A stretch of 64,000 nucleotides of DNA from Liolophura sinensis (Eukaryota > Mollusca > Polyplacophora > Chitonida > Chitonidae), in NCBI RefSeq assembly GCF_032854445.1, contig NC_088307.1, positions 8,320,017 to 8,384,016 on the forward strand, given 5' to 3'. Position 1 is the stretch's first letter. Every line of letters begins with the position of its first letter. A program made the translations under genes and the position numbers. Below are positions 12,001 through 25,344 of the stretch, in pieces. The notes below the pieces were generated by a model. It saw only the letters and a program-made list of their open reading frames with translations, searched no databases and had not been told where the DNA came from.

Positions 12001-14455
12001 CTTGTATCTAGTACGTGCTGGTCTTTTCAGTCCCACTAGCACTATCAGATGCTAGGAAGGAAACACAACATCGTTGACGACAATTTTTCATTCGACTTCA
12101 ATCCCTTCCTTGGATCTGATATGGGCTGGTGTAAAGCAAAAACTAGCACTATTAGATGCTAGGGAGGGTATTCTCACCATCAGTTGTGTGCCTTGAATTT
12201 ACTTCCAGTCAGGCGTCTTCCCTTCCTTGTATGTGCTACGTGCTGGTGTAAATCTTCAATTAGCACTATCACATGCTAGGAAAGGAAAAGTTCTACCACC
12301 CATACTTGGATAGTTGTTGTATATTTTCTACATCTATAGGTCCGCTAATTTCACCTGGAAGAAGCTACAGTAGTCGTGGTTTAGTCTATGCTGTCTTTCT
12401 TTGTATCTAGTACGTACTGGTTTTAAAAACTATATTAGCACTATTAGATGCTTAGGATGGCGTGTGGAGCAATCTTCAAAATCGGCAAACAACTGTCTGA
12501 AGCATGCCTAAAAGTGTACTGCTAAAACTCTGCCAATGCTTATAATTCTTCTTTGTGTAGAGGAGGATATATACGTTTCATTCATTAGTCTTTTGTTTTG
12601 GACTCAGCAGTGATTATTTCAAGGAAGGAAACACAGCAGGAATTCACACAGAGTAAACATTTTCCACGCTTCTACTTGACAGACACATTTTTCTCAACTG
12701 TCAATACAAGCTTAAAGACTTTTCGAGTGGTGTCATTTTCCCCACATATAAACAGCCAGTGTTATACTTTTTCCACTGCCTCTTACATTCTTCCTTGTAT
12801 CTAGTACGTGCTGGTCTTTTCAGTCCCACTAGCACTATCAGATGCTAGGAAGGAAATACAACATCGTTGACGACAATTTTTAATTCGTCTTTAATCCCTT
12901 CCTTGGATCTCATATGGGCTGGTCTAAAGCAAAAACTAGCACTATTAGATGCTAGGGAGGGTATTCTCACCATCAGTTGTGTGCCTTGAATTCACTTCCA
13001 GTCAGGCGTCTTCCCTTCCTTGTATGTGCTACGTGCTGGTGTAAATCTTCAATTAGCACTATCACATGCTAGAAAAGGAAAAGTTCTACCACCCATACTT
13101 GGATAGTTGTTGAATATTTACTACATCTATAGGTCTGCTAATTTTACATGGAAGGAGCTACAGTAGTCGTGCTTTAGTCTATGCTGTCTTTCTTTGTATC
13201 TAGTACGTACTGGTTTTAAAACCTATATTAGCACTATTAGATGCTTAGGATGGCGTGTGGAGCAATCATCAAAATCGGCAAACAACTGCCTGAAACATGC
13301 CTAAAAGTGTACTGCTAAAACTCTGCCAATGCCTATATTTCTTCTTTGTGTAGAGGAGGATATATACGTTTCATTCATTAGTCTTTTGTTTTGGACTCAC
13401 CAGGGATAATTTCAAGAAAGGAAACACAGCAGGAATTTAAACAGAGTAAACATTTTCCACGCTTCTACTCGACAGACACATTTTTCTCAACTGTCAATCC
13501 AAGCCTAAAGACTTTTCGAGTGGTGTCATTTTACCCACATATAAACAGCCAGTGTTATACTTTTTCCACTGCCTCTTACATCCTTCCTTGTATCTAGTAC
13601 TTGCTGGTATTTTCATTCCCACTAGCACTATCAGGTGCTAGGAAGGAAATACAACATGGTTGACGACAATTTTTCATTCGACTTCAATTCCTTCCTTGGA
13701 TCTGATATGGGCTGGTGTAAAGCGTAAACTAATTAGCACTATCACATGCCGGGAGAGGAAAAGTTGTACTACTCATGTATTAGTGGTTGTATATTTACTA
13801 CATCTCTTGAGCTTGCTATTTTCACCTGGAACGAGTTACAGCAGCCGTCGTTTAGTCTATACTGTTTTTCTTTGTATCTAGTACGTGCTGGTTTTGAAAA
13901 TTCTATTAGCACTTTTAGATGCTTAGGATGGCGTGTGAAGCAATCATCAAAATCGGCAAACGATTTTTTCAAGCATAGCGTAAAGTTTCTGCTAAAACTG
14001 CTATTGCGTATATTTCTTCTCTCCGTAGGGAACCATATTTACGTTTATTTTATTAGTCTTTCGTTTTGGACTTAGCAGTGAGTAGTTTAGGAAGTAAACA
14101 CAGGAGGAATTCACACAGAGTAAACATTTCCCGCGCTTATTCTAGCCAGACATTTTTCTCAGCTGTCAATCCAAGCTAAAAATCTTTTCGAGTGGTGTCA
14201 TTTTCCATATATATAAACAGCCAGTGTTATATTTTTACCACTGCCTCCTACATCTTTCCTTGTATTTAGTACGTGCTGGTCTTTTAAGTCCCATTAGCAC
14301 TATCAGATGCTAGGAAAGAAACACGAGAGCGTTGACAATTTTTTATTCGACTTGAATTCCTTCCTTGGATATGATATGGGCTGGTGTAAGGCATAAACCA
14401 TCACTGCCTGATGCTACAGAGTATTCTTTTAATCAGTCGTGTTTTCTTAATTGGG
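1..14455. repeat. 793-bp tandem satellite array, about 18 monomers
   Basis: The same sequence recurs every 793 bp. The landmark ggactcaccagtg is found near 716, 1509, 2300, 3088, 3881, 4669, 5462, 6255, 7048, 7841, 8634, 9428, 10221, 11014, 11807 and 12600 (one base different) and 13393, with a decayed copy near 14,069. Two intervals are 5-6 bp short through small deletions. The array already runs at base 1, so its left end is outside the window. Copies are very similar up to about 12.5 kb, then diverge, and the last partial copy fades out near 14,455. Each monomer contains four related imperfect palindromes (separate entry). A 68-codon open frame is kept in most copies but resembles nothing I know. 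I do not recognise the family by name. Confidence 0.97.
2490..2948. other. Four related hairpins in one satellite monomer (example copy)
   Basis: In this representative monomer four segments (about 2,490-2,554, 2,597-2,662, 2,714-2,780 and 2,881-2,948) can each fold on themselves. The arms are variants of GTATCTAGTACGTGCTGGT and ACTAGCACTATCAGATGC. They are flanked by CCTTCCT on the left and AGGAAGG on the right, with a 12-20 nt loop. The first can form roughly 25 base pairs. Hairpins 1 and 4 pair ATCTA with TAGAT or a near match, while hairpin 3 has ATGTG pairing with CACAT, so both sides changed together. The hairpins are related to one another in sequence, but the spacers between them are not obviously related. 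The pattern repeats in every monomer. Confidence 0.85.
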
Positions 14456-15831
14456 GAGCTCGTAAAATTCCTTTCGGCATGTATTAAGAGGTCCAAAGCT
14501 GTGAACTCATCTTTTCCTTCCTTTATTACACTATTATCGGTGTATGTGTGCTTATGAAACATACATGAAGTATATACGCAATGCAACTTCATAGAAGAAA
14601 ACGATGCCTTCTACTGTTATTTAATGGTGAAGTGCGACGTTAAACCCCAAGCACTCACTCACTCTACTGTTATTTTGATTTTCTGTGGGGCTCGTCCTCG
14701 AGTCTTCCATTCATTTCCAGTTAGATATCTCTCTCACATCAAATAAATAAATACACAAAAATATTTTTTATGCAGCGTCTTTTGCATGTTACTAACACAT
14801 GTGGTAGCATACGAAAACAGAAGCAGATATATATCTTTTACAGCAGGACACAATAACAATATTTACAAATCTTTTCTAGTGATCATAATGTCTTAAATTT
14901 TCCAGAAAATACGAGCACTGTCAACTGGTGACAACCAGTTAGATGCACAGGTATCAGTTGATAGTTAAAAAGCTGATATTTTCTGGTCATAAGAAGAGGA
15001 AGGTTGAATTTTGGTGTTTTCTGTATTGTCTGGAGATGAGGTATGTATGTACATCATATCTGGGGGGGGAGGGGTTTGTTTGTCTATTTTTTTTTTTTTT
15101 CTTTTTGTTAATTTCCTGCACCTGAGTACATATTTCAAGTAAATGCTTGAAAGTTAACCTATATGCACGTGCTGGTCACCTCTCAATATCATGCAACTAC
15201 ATAAAACAACTGCCAGGTAACAAACTGACAGTTTAACTTTACTGGGGACCATATTTATCTGGGGTTTTAAGACTTAGTCAATTCAAAAAAAAAACAGCTA
15301 CAATTAAAATATTTTGCCCTACGAAGTTGGAAATTTGTACACTGATTCTTTACTGTAGTACAATGAACAATCTACAATTTTTAAGCACTTGCAATTTGTG
15401 ACTAGGTCTTGCTTGCTTGATAAACACAGGCCTGAGGTCACTGAAGAACTACTGACAGGTACAATATACATCAATGTGCAGTTAATCCATGAGGTAATAA
15501 ATTATCATTTAAAATTCAACATTAATACAAATTTAGCAGAACATAACATGTAATAACATTCAAATACGAGGATAACACAGCTAACAAAGTGCCCACCACA
15601 GCAGGTGTCTGAAAACAACAGGTACAATGCTGAGGACCAAGCCAAATTACAATACACTTCACAAAAGAACATAAATAGTCCTTCAGGTTTTATGTGATAT
15701 AAAAAAAAAACATTTGCCATCAGTGATGTATAAACACTAACAAATATTGTTTTACTTCCATTGTTGAGTTCTTGACAGTGACTACAAAGATGTACGGTAT
15801 TATTAAAGTTACACTAATTGAGGCACTAAGG
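14456..15831. other. Intergenic spacer between satellite and IDH3B 3' end
   Basis: No coding gene is visible. The stretch holds a SINE remnant (14,622-14,664), a run of G followed by a T-rich tract near 15,061-15,105, and presumably the 3' untranslated region of the minus-strand IDH3B gene next to 15,832. I could not fix a polyadenylation site. Confidence 0.6.
14622..14664 (-). mobile_element. SINE family B fragment
   Basis: The motif gttaaaccccaagcactcac, ending in a short ACTC run, is the reverse complement of the block gagtgcttggggtttaac seen again near 56,460 and, altered, near 49,428. Only about 43 bp remain. Confidence 0.6.
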
Positions 15832-18800
15832 TCATAAGTCAATATGATCTATTACTGCTCCGGTGAAATCAGTGGTGGTTGAGTAGCCTCCCATGTCTGG
15901 AGTTCTCACCTGCAAGAGATCAGAAAAGAATCTGAATACATGTAAAAAGACTTTCACCACTGCCAAAAAAATATACTTGTCTGGTATTCAACAAGTGAAA
16001 GTTCTGAGAGCATTCTTTTGTATATAGTACCTGTTAATTAACAGCTTTTGTTCTGCTGTATCATACTCCATTTCGCTGTGTTTGTGATCTTCCAAGCTCT
16101 GCGTGCACAAAATAACAACACAACTCAACTGGGAATGGCTATGTGGAAGCAGTTAACCACAACCATCAACAACTGTGACCAACAGTGTATGATCAGTTGA
16201 GTCGCATCTTAACAGTCTATGTATGCTGAGCTTAAGATGAAACAAACTCATGTTTCTTACAGACTTTGTAACTAAAATGTGGGGGAATCAAGAAATTATC
16301 TAGAAATTCTCTGTCCAATGTCAAGATTGAACTTCAACCTCTGGTGCGAGCAGTTGGGTGTCACACATCTACATGTAATACCGCTGAGCTGTCCTGCTTC
16401 CTGGAGAATAATTGAATAAACAAATAAATAATCATCATCTTACCTTGCCCGCCTTGATCACTCGTTCCAGGGCATCCCCAATGACTTTGGCATGAAATTC
16501 CAGATGCATGTGTGTCAGCATGTTGACAGATGCAGACAAGATAGCTGTCGGGTTGGCAATGTCACGACCCACTGCCTGAGCAAACGGGTGTCTAGCCCCC
16601 TGGAATCAAATCAAACATGGTGTTTCAGTTTGAGTCATACAACTGCTGGATCTTGGTAATGAATTTGGTAATTCATTAATTATTCATCTTATTGGAGTTT
16701 TACAAGATGACTCAAGAATATTCACTACTCTCAGGTTTATGGAAAAAGGTTGACCAACCACACTGTCAGGCAGATGTATCCAGGAAATGTGTTAACTGTT
16801 ACACATGCAATCAAATAAGGAGCCTACTATAAAGTCACACAGATTAATCCATATGCATTGATACAATACGTTATCTCAGTGTTGACAGATAACAAATTTG
16901 TCCCAAGGTATTCAATATATTAGGAAAAATTATAAACAATCCACTGTAACGTGTAAATGTGCAAAAATATACGGGTATCTGCACCCAAAAATCAAGGGTG
17001 ATAACTCACTAACTCCCACGTATGCAGGCCTGCACAACATGAGAGGTGCACCCCTTCTCCTGCAATGTTACAGAAAAGTTCTTCTACGTAAGTTTTAAAA
17101 TTACTTACACTCCAGATGTTGTTTTATACCCTGCTTGACGAAAATGTCTATAACAGACATCTCGTGTACTAAAACTTCACCTGGTCAAACCTAATAATCA
17201 ACTAAACAAATACATATATTTATATGAACATATATATTATTATATAAACATATATTTTGTTGATCAGCTGTTAAACCTAATAAGAAAGACAGCTTGATGA
17301 TTGAACTCACGGGTTCAAAGATTGCCACCTCTTGACTGTAACTCTCCCCTGGGACTACCCCAGCACCCCCTACCAGTCCAGCTGCCAGGTTGTCCACAAT
17401 GTTACCATAGAGGTTAGGCATCACCATCACATCAAACTGATGCGGGTTGGATACAAGCTGAAAAATACCAGGGTCAAATGCAGCTTTTTATTTGGTCACA
17501 TCTTTCAGTCTCATAATTTGTGTTAAAATTGTTGAAAGACATGTACATCTAATATTAGGCTAAATATGCAATTTGATAACAATACTAATTGAGAATAAAA
17601 AATGTAATATTATGTCATACATTTTCAGCATCACAGAAATCAACATAAAATCCCCTCAAAAAAGTCCATTTTGTACCCCACATCAGTGTTACCGAAGGTA
17701 TCCAAATTTCAACTTCCAGTACCAAAAACTAAGAATCGTAGAGAGTTTTCAAATTTTGACTTACAAAAAGGGCTCTGTGAAATCCACCCCAGGGATCAAG
17801 TTTATGGGTGGAATAAAATGGAGAGCCCATAGTTTATAAACCACCACTCCTCTCTTTTGCTAAGCACCTGACAAACTCCCTGACAAAGCTTATTTGCCTC
17901 TAAACATGCACTTTGTGTTTTTATGGCAAAAACAGCATATTACATGAGTGCTTACCTGCATACAACAGTTGTCAATGATCATGGTCTCAAACTCAATCTT
18001 TGGGTAAAGGGCAGCCACTTCTTCACAACACTGAAGGAACAGTCCGTCCCCCAGCTTCCTGAAGAAACAAATAATGCCCAAAGGATTTGTTAAACTGTTG
18101 TAGAACACCATACTCCAAAATTCTTACTTGTCACAGGCACACTGTATGTGGCTCATTATATCTTTTGGGGCAGAAAAGTTTTTAGCATACATGTACCTTT
18201 TAACATGGGTATCCCACCTCTTACCTCTTATCATAGGCACCCTACCCACCTTATCACATTTTAACGTACAGGCCATTCACTTAACAGGATGATGTGAAAC
18301 ACTACTTGTGTCATCACAACCATTGTGAACTGCTTGTTCCCCTGCTGAATGGCAGTCAGCCCTCGGCAAACCATTGACAGGTTACTGACAAACTTACCCC
18401 TTGTATGACATACAGGCTTGCATGCCATACTGGTGGAAAACATGTTGTTTTCAACATCTTGGGAGTGCAAATCGCTCCATGAGCACCATCCATGCTTATT
18501 GTCACCATGGACTCACAAACAATCAGTGGTGTGTCTGGCATGCAATTCTTTAATATTTTTACAGACTTTTTTTTTTTCTTGGGGGGGGGGGCGAGGTTAG
18601 GGGTTTTTTTTTTTGGCTCTAGACAGAATTTTACTCCTCATGCAACACTGCACTTGATTCAACCATATATTTGTTTATTTCACTGGTGTTTTAGGCCTTA
18701 CTTAAGAATATTTCAATCCTACAACAGCGGCCAGCATTATATCTCATGGCCTGCGTACACTCAGACAAGTAAGGAGCATGAGCTGGACTTGAACTCGCAA

Positions 18801-21800
18801 AGACTGCACTGGTGAATGGCTTCTGAGTGCTAGCACCTCACCCCACAAATCAAGTTACTTCTAACATGATAAGGGTGCACGTAAAACTAGATTCAGAATG
18901 TACATTCCAGCTGGAAGCAACCCAATGTTTAAGATCAATATAAAATTATTATTATTGATGCATTCAAAACCTTCAATCCACTCACTCCATTCTAACCCTG
19001 AATTCTCTTCTTTTGGATGAGCTTAATTTTCATGGCATTCTCCTTAAACACTGTAATTCAATAGTGCCATATTTATTGTACATGTAGTCATATAATATGA
19101 CAATGAAAACAGAAATGAGTGTCGAGGATTTTAAGCACAATACAGTCTAGATCTGAGATCTGTTTCGTTTTTCCTGGCTTAGCTTTCAGAAATACAAATC
19201 TGTACTCTTCCATTCACTAACCTGGAATTTTGCCCTTTCACATGTGCTGTCCAAAAGCTGTACGCTACAAAAACATCGTGTAATCCTTCAGTAATTCTTA
19301 CTTCATATCACCTAGTTATTTATGAATAATAAAGACCATTATGTCAAAATAAACACAAATGTATCTCTTACATCGTTAGCAAGCCAAACTTCACTAGCCC
19401 CCATACTCAATTTGAGTCGGCCGCACTCAGCATCAGCTGGAAAAATTAATTAAATGATTTGAGTGAAACCAATGAGATGTACAATCTAAACTGGTGATCG
19501 ACAAATTGCTTGGGAGACCTCTACTTTAATGCGCATGTCAATAATGAACAGCATGGAACTACATATATAATTAACTATTGTGAAAACTGGAGATGATCGT
19601 TATTTTGGGAAGAGCAGCCAGGTCTACCATTCGAAAATGGCGGTTGGCAAAGTTCTGATGCTGTACAAGCAGATGTGTAGGATACATTTGTGTTATCTGT
19701 GATGTTACTGTCTTTATTATTACCACAAATGACATGATATGAATTTAGAATCACAGTACACCACTTTTTATGTCATGCAACGTTGGCACGTTGAGGAGAG
19801 CACCAGCCACATGACCGACTTCCAAGTTAGTCAACGTAACAATTCAGAGGAGTTAATGAGGAAGTCAAGCTGGGAACACGGCCAACCAATTTCAGAGCTA
19901 AATAGAGCCTTACATGATGTTAGCCTTGTGAACTGCTGTCACTTTCTTCCTCCCATGACGAACTGCATAGTCAAATGCAAACTTGGCAATACGACTCGAC
20001 TTGGCTCTTGTAACAATCTTCAAACATTCGACAACTCCTTCTACACTCTAAAAATGACCAAACAGAAAACATAATCACTTCATTAATATGCACATTCTTT
20101 CTTATGATATATTTACAAGTCAGCTCAACTGCTGTTTTAACATCCTATACAAGAAGCTTTCAATTACATGAATATAATGGTGACCGATTTTATGGGTGAA
20201 GAGGGCCTGAGTAAATTACAGACATTCGCAAGTTACTGGTGAGCTCAAGCCAACTTCATGTACAAACACACCATCACTGACCATCACCAAGGTAACCTGA
20301 GAATACAAGAGGCATAGCAATCTTCAAAATTCTCCATCTTGGGTGACCAAACAAATGAATGCACCTTATTTAAATCACTCAACTGGTCTGTGTCACTAGA
20401 GCACAGCTTTTCGCAATATGTCTTTAGAAAATGCGCAGTCAAATAAAGTACTACAATGGAGGCATTTATTTATCTCATGGAGGTATAAAGTTGGTGCTGT
20501 GGCCCTGTGGTATGGCAGTATTGTCACAACGGTGGCTAATACCAACAGCTTACCATTAGCACACTTGTGGCTGGCTTCTGGCAAGCCACCACCCTCCACA
20601 AAGTCCTTATCTGCGGAGGGTGTAATTTATCAATTTTATTTATTTGATTGGTGTTTATGCCGTACTCAAGAATATTGCTGATTCATCATTCGACAGATGG
20701 ATGACGATGCCTGCAAACGACCATCAAGGTCACAGCATATAATAAAAAAGGTCAGAAATAACACTGAACATGAAGTTACATGTACCATGTTAGCAGGGCC
20801 ACCATAAAACCTCACAAAGACTATTCCTCCTCCTTGAAGACTCCACCACCACAACCACCTCTCCACACCGTGGTTTTGACGGCTACACATGTTACCACTG
20901 ATTTCACGACAGCAGTCTACTTTATAATTTCCACTGAGAATTTCTAAGGGCACATCATTTACTGCATATTAACAAATCAAAGTCATACGTTTTATGTACC
21001 CTGTAAAACTTGCCTCCATGTCTACACAGGTTGACCACAAGTATAATTACAGGATTCTCCCTGAAAGCTACATGTGTACATCCCTTACCTCATGCTCTAA
21101 AGCGCTGTATTCTCCTTCGGTCTGTTCTCTAATGATCACAAAGTCCAGGTTATTGTGCCGCGTCTTGAAGCCAGGCAGACTCTTGCACAGGACCACATTA
21201 GCAAACAGGTCCAGCTCAGACCTGCAACAAGGTTTGATTGATTGATTGACTGACTGATTGATTGGTCATGAATGCTCTATCCTGGAATTTCCGACATAGA
21301 TGATGGCTGTCAGTTTTACAGTTGAAGGAAACCAGAAACCGTGGTAAACACCAACCTTTGGCACATTATTAACACACTTTCCCACGTGTGGCATACACAC
21401 CTGCTCACCATATGGGCATGACTGGTAGACAAGACACATTTCCTGTCCACGGCCAGAATTGAACCTGTGCCTCATGTGCCTCATGTGCCTCATGTTTAGG
21501 AACATCTTTCACCTTGCTCACTCAGCTACATCCTACTGCCTTTCCCTCTGTGACACTGACAAATGTCAATTTCTACAGTGGTAAAATGAATGTTCTGCTT
21601 TCTGACTGCTACAGGAGACACGGGCAAGATAACATTTACTGCAGACTTGACTCAATACTTTCAAGGCCATTTCCACAAAACTCAAGTTTACATCTATTTT
21701 CTTACACATGCAATTTGTTGTTGTTGTTTTTTCATTAAAAGTGGTCAACATTCAAAACTCAGATGGAGAATTCATATACACTGTACCCATATAACTGGGG

Positions 21801-24231
21801 CAGGGAATGTTGGAAAAAAGGTGTGTCAGACGCCACATGCAAAAACTGTATACTGCAATATTAAAATAAAGATTTTACCTGAGCCTCATATTGAGGGTCT
21901 GGAGGATGCCCCCCTTGAAGCCACTGGGTGAAGCTATAATTCCTTTAAGCCCGACTCCATTGGTCCGCAGAGACTGCACAACCGCCTCCAGATCTGCACT
22001 GGTACCTTTCTGAACCTCACTGAAAAAATGACATGTACATGTACAGAGGCTGTATCAAATACAACATGTTTTTATCTACGACTATTAAAACAGCTTCATA
22101 AGTTCTATTTTCTAGCTGGTTAGTAGGTCATATTTGTGACACCCTATGTTTGTGCAAGGTATATTAAAGAGACTACACCACAGATTATTGGTCAAAGAGA
22201 TGAAAATCAACGTGAAATTCCATCAGTTTGATCAAATAATAATGACTCAGATTTCAAAAAATCAAAATAATGAATCTTTTTTTTTATATGCAAACACAGC
22301 TGCAGCATACACACATTATACAGCCAAACAAACTTTATTACCATTTTGATATTATACATAAGCTGATTTTATATTGATAAAGGAAAAAAATCTAATGATT
22401 GGCACTTACAGAATTTTTCCTCAGAATCTTTGGTTATAACCTTATTCAGGGGAGAGAAGCAAGTAATGCCTCAGTAGTTCATCCATACCAACCAGTCTTG
22501 TCCCATATTTCATATTGTAACATTACCTGATGAAGATTTCCTCAAAGTCAATCGGCACACCAGCGGCGCTGAATACCTCACGGACGCTAGTCATTAGGTC
22601 AGGTCCCACCCCGTCTCCTGGCACCATGGTGACAGTGTGACGGCCAGCAGGTTTAGACACAGGCTCGCTTATTCCCTGCAAGAAAACATTGGTAACAAAC
22701 CACTGAACTGCTCAGGATATCAAAGTTTAAAACCATACTCAAGATTTTTTTTACTTCCATGATGCCATTCAGTTAAATGGGTGCAAGAACATACATGTAC
22801 TTTGCTATTGAAAAAATAGAAACTGAAGGAGTCTGCCCATACTGTCCACTCTACACCAAAACCATCCCACACAAATATAGCTTTCAGTGACATGGTAATA
22901 ACATAATTCTCATCATTGCGATTTTACGTATAAAAGTAGGTGCTTTCTCAGCTGCCCGATCATTTACAGAAAGGCTGAAAACGAATGGTAGAGTAAGTTC
23001 ATTACCAAGGCCTGTGTAAGTGGTGCTCCCTGGTGTAAACATCGTGAGTATCCATGATTAGGACATGTCTGTTTCTGGAACATATAATACAAAACATGTG
23101 TATAGAATGGGCACACATGGTTAAATCGAAAATTACTGTATTTCACCTAAAGTTTGGCATGCAAAAATGCACTTTCAATCACCACAAACAATGGTTTATT
23201 CCACTGATCCAACAAGGGTCTGCGAAGACATGACAGTCTTGACAGAATTCGGAATTCATCTTATTCTTAACCACTTGATCACGACCTGCTCCCAACATCA
23301 TCCATGACATTGCTGACGTGTACCTCTCTACAATTATTTGTTTGTATGTGTTCTTTCTTGCCTGGGCATCAACTTTTTAGCACACTATTTTGACACCTCA
23401 CACGAACAAAATACCATATAATGGTTGATATTAACGCTCTTAACTAAAGTGTACACACTTGATGACAGTTTGAATCTATATCATGATAATGAGAGCTCCT
23501 ATATATACATATATTTTTATTTTTATTTTGGTTATGTCTTTGCGCTGCATTTGATTGCACATGATAAGCACAAAAATGGCTTGTGCATTAAAAGGCTTAG
23601 GCAATAAAAGGCTTAAAAAGCTGTTCTAATCTAAAATTGCCAAAATTAATAACTCTCTTTCTGAAGTTAACCCTTTACCAAGTCCAAAAAATACTATCAC
23701 ACATTATAAAATTGGAATGTTATTAATTAGGACGAATTACACAATGCATTTGATTTCATCATATATTTATGAAGTCCCTTGCAATGACTGAGGATATAGC
23801 TTCAGAAAGATACATTTTCTGACAGTGAGTGACAGTTATATGGTGATTTTGATAGTAAGTGACCTTGCAATGCCCTTCGCTAAGTATACAGTTTTAAGCA
23901 TTGCCTTTCTGAGGAAACAACCATGTATGTAAAATCACAAACCATTTGTAACAGCCATGTCTTTTATCGTGCCAAAACCCAAATTCTGTGTAAACATCTC
24001 TATTTATGGTTTTGGTATGACAAAAAATCATTATTCAGTGTGCAGTTTTCGTCTGCGTCGGGAAAATTCAATTTTAGCATCTTTATTGATAAACACGAAT
24101 CTGTACATGAACTCGTAATAAAAACAAGTGAATGAACCTTACGGCCAAGAAAAGTAAATTGTTCTAACCTGGACAGCTCGATAGAGTCCAACGAACGCTG
24201 TTCGGAACCGGTGCATGCTTCGTGAAGCCAT
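15832..24231 (-). CDS. IDH3B: Isocitrate dehydrogenase [NAD] subunit beta, mitochondrial
   Basis: Ten coding exons on the minus strand, in order: 24231-24169, 23068-23006, 22675-22527, 22019-21879, 21221-21089, 20047-19914, 18058-17956, 17457-17311, 16599-16444, 15909-15832. All introns are GT-AG, the phases match at every join, and the total is 1,167 nt, giving 388 aa (the human protein is about 385). The N-terminus ([13 protein letters not shown]) is basic and Ser/Arg-rich, as expected for a mitochondrial presequence spread over exons 1-2. Diagnostic stretches are [65 protein letters not shown] and [18 protein letters not shown]. Ending in [11 protein letters not shown] rather than a gamma-type tail marks it as beta. 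In the IDH3 heterotetramer of the TCA cycle, alpha carries the catalytic centre and beta is structural/regulatory. The gene looks intact. No alternative last exon, as known in mammals, was seen. Confidence 0.97.
18671..18847 (-). mobile_element. SINE family A copy in IDH3B intron
   Basis: It begins with the tail side (ttgtttatttcactggtgtt, then the equivalent of gtactcaagaatatttc) and ends with the tRNA-like side (gagctggacttgaactcgca, a degenerate B box in reverse). Compared with the copies at 50,771 and 54,698 it lacks much of the middle. Confidence 0.75.
20635..20680 (-). mobile_element. SINE family A tail fragment
   Basis: Only the tail end is left: tttatttgattggtgttt followed by gccgtactcaagaatatt. 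It lies in an IDH3B intron. Confidence 0.6.
21232..21263. repeat. (GATT)n microsatellite
   Basis: Seven or so GATT/GACT units in the IDH3B intron just upstream, in gene sense, of the exon at 21221-21089. Confidence 0.8.
21466..21495. repeat. 9-bp tandem repeat, 3 copies
   Basis: The unit gtgcctcat is repeated three times, inside an IDH3B intron. Confidence 0.75.
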
Positions 24232-25017
24232 TGCGTTGACTGCGTTGGCTGCGTTGCTTCACTATGCCAAACAAACATTCGTGAGTCTCCGGCAAATTCC
24301 GGAAAGTCAAGATTTTTTTCCGATGTGTGCAGGTATCCTATTACGATAGCCCCCCACCCCCCCAAATCACCATTACACACACATACCTCCCAGCACCTTT
24401 ATCCCACACTCAGACAAAAAAAAAGCACTTAAATTATGATAAAATTGTCCATATTGTGTGCCAATATTTGTTGGTAGACCACAACGTTTAAAAAAAAAAC
24501 AGTATGTAGGCCATATATTTTTAATCCCCAAATTTAAAAGTCTGGGGACTGATTGAGCCGTCTATAAGTCTATAGTCAGCTGTCTGTAAAATCAATCTTT
24601 CTCGCTACCAGAATTGTAACATAAACTCTACACATTGATATGTTTGATGTTCACACTATAACAAGGAAAATGAAGTTTGAATAATTATTTTGAATAATTA
24701 TGAAGTCATACGGGGCAATGAGTTCTTGGCGTCGAAACTGAGCTTATGTAGTTTAACATTATGAATTAGAAAAAAAGTGTTCTAATAAGCCCTGGTTTTC
24801 TTTAAAATCATATGGACTTCTAATATACCATGCGTAGCGCTTGCAAGTGTTGTTACAGGTCACTGACTGAAGGCAGTTCTGGTAGCGGGAAATAGACAGT
24901 TGGATATAGGCGACTCTCTAAAAGAAATAGCTAGGCTGTAGCTGAGTTTCGAGTCAAGGCCGTGACTTTTTATCTCAGGACCTGTGGACAGTAACGCTAA
25001 GTGGCTACCATATAGGC
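24232..25017. other. IDH3B upstream region
   Basis: Upstream of the IDH3B start codon are three near-identical short units (variants of tgcgttggc) within 40 bp, then ordinary AT-rich sequence. The promoter is presumably here, but no defined element could be identified. Confidence 0.4.
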
Positions 25018-25115
25018 TATTTATTTATTTATTTGATTAATGTTATACGCCGTACTCAAGAATATTTCACTTATACGACGGCGCCCAGCATTATATGATG
25101 GGAAGAAACTGTGGT
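25018..25115 (-). mobile_element. SINE family A, truncated
   Basis: The ATTT-rich tail is followed by the family block gccgtactcaagaatatttc and acttatacgacggcgcccag, then the match stops. Confidence 0.8.
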
Positions 25116-25344
25116 GTTGTTTTGGAATAAATAATTATAAACAAATAAACATACAGCAGTAGGCCTTTACATTTAGTCACGAGCAGCGCATGCCTATATG
25201 TATGTTTCTACATGTACGTATATAATGCGAACACGTGGGTGAGAAATCAAGTAAACAAATTGACGCACTAACTTCTGGTTATATATATGTAACTGTCCAT
25301 GCAGAGCCAATTCATATGTGTTGTTTGCTGCAGTTTGATCCAGG

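Noticed and set aside
1-14455. Hammerhead-type self-cleaving ribozyme in the satellite
   Set aside because: Satellites of this kind often carry one, but I could not find the conserved CUGANGA and GAAA core in the monomer.
1-14455. CRISPR array
   Set aside because: The repeat unit is 793 bp with no unique spacers, and the DNA is that of an animal.
19739-20074. 111-codon plus-strand frame
   Set aside because: Antisense to the IDH3B exon at 20047-19914, which has strong protein similarity.
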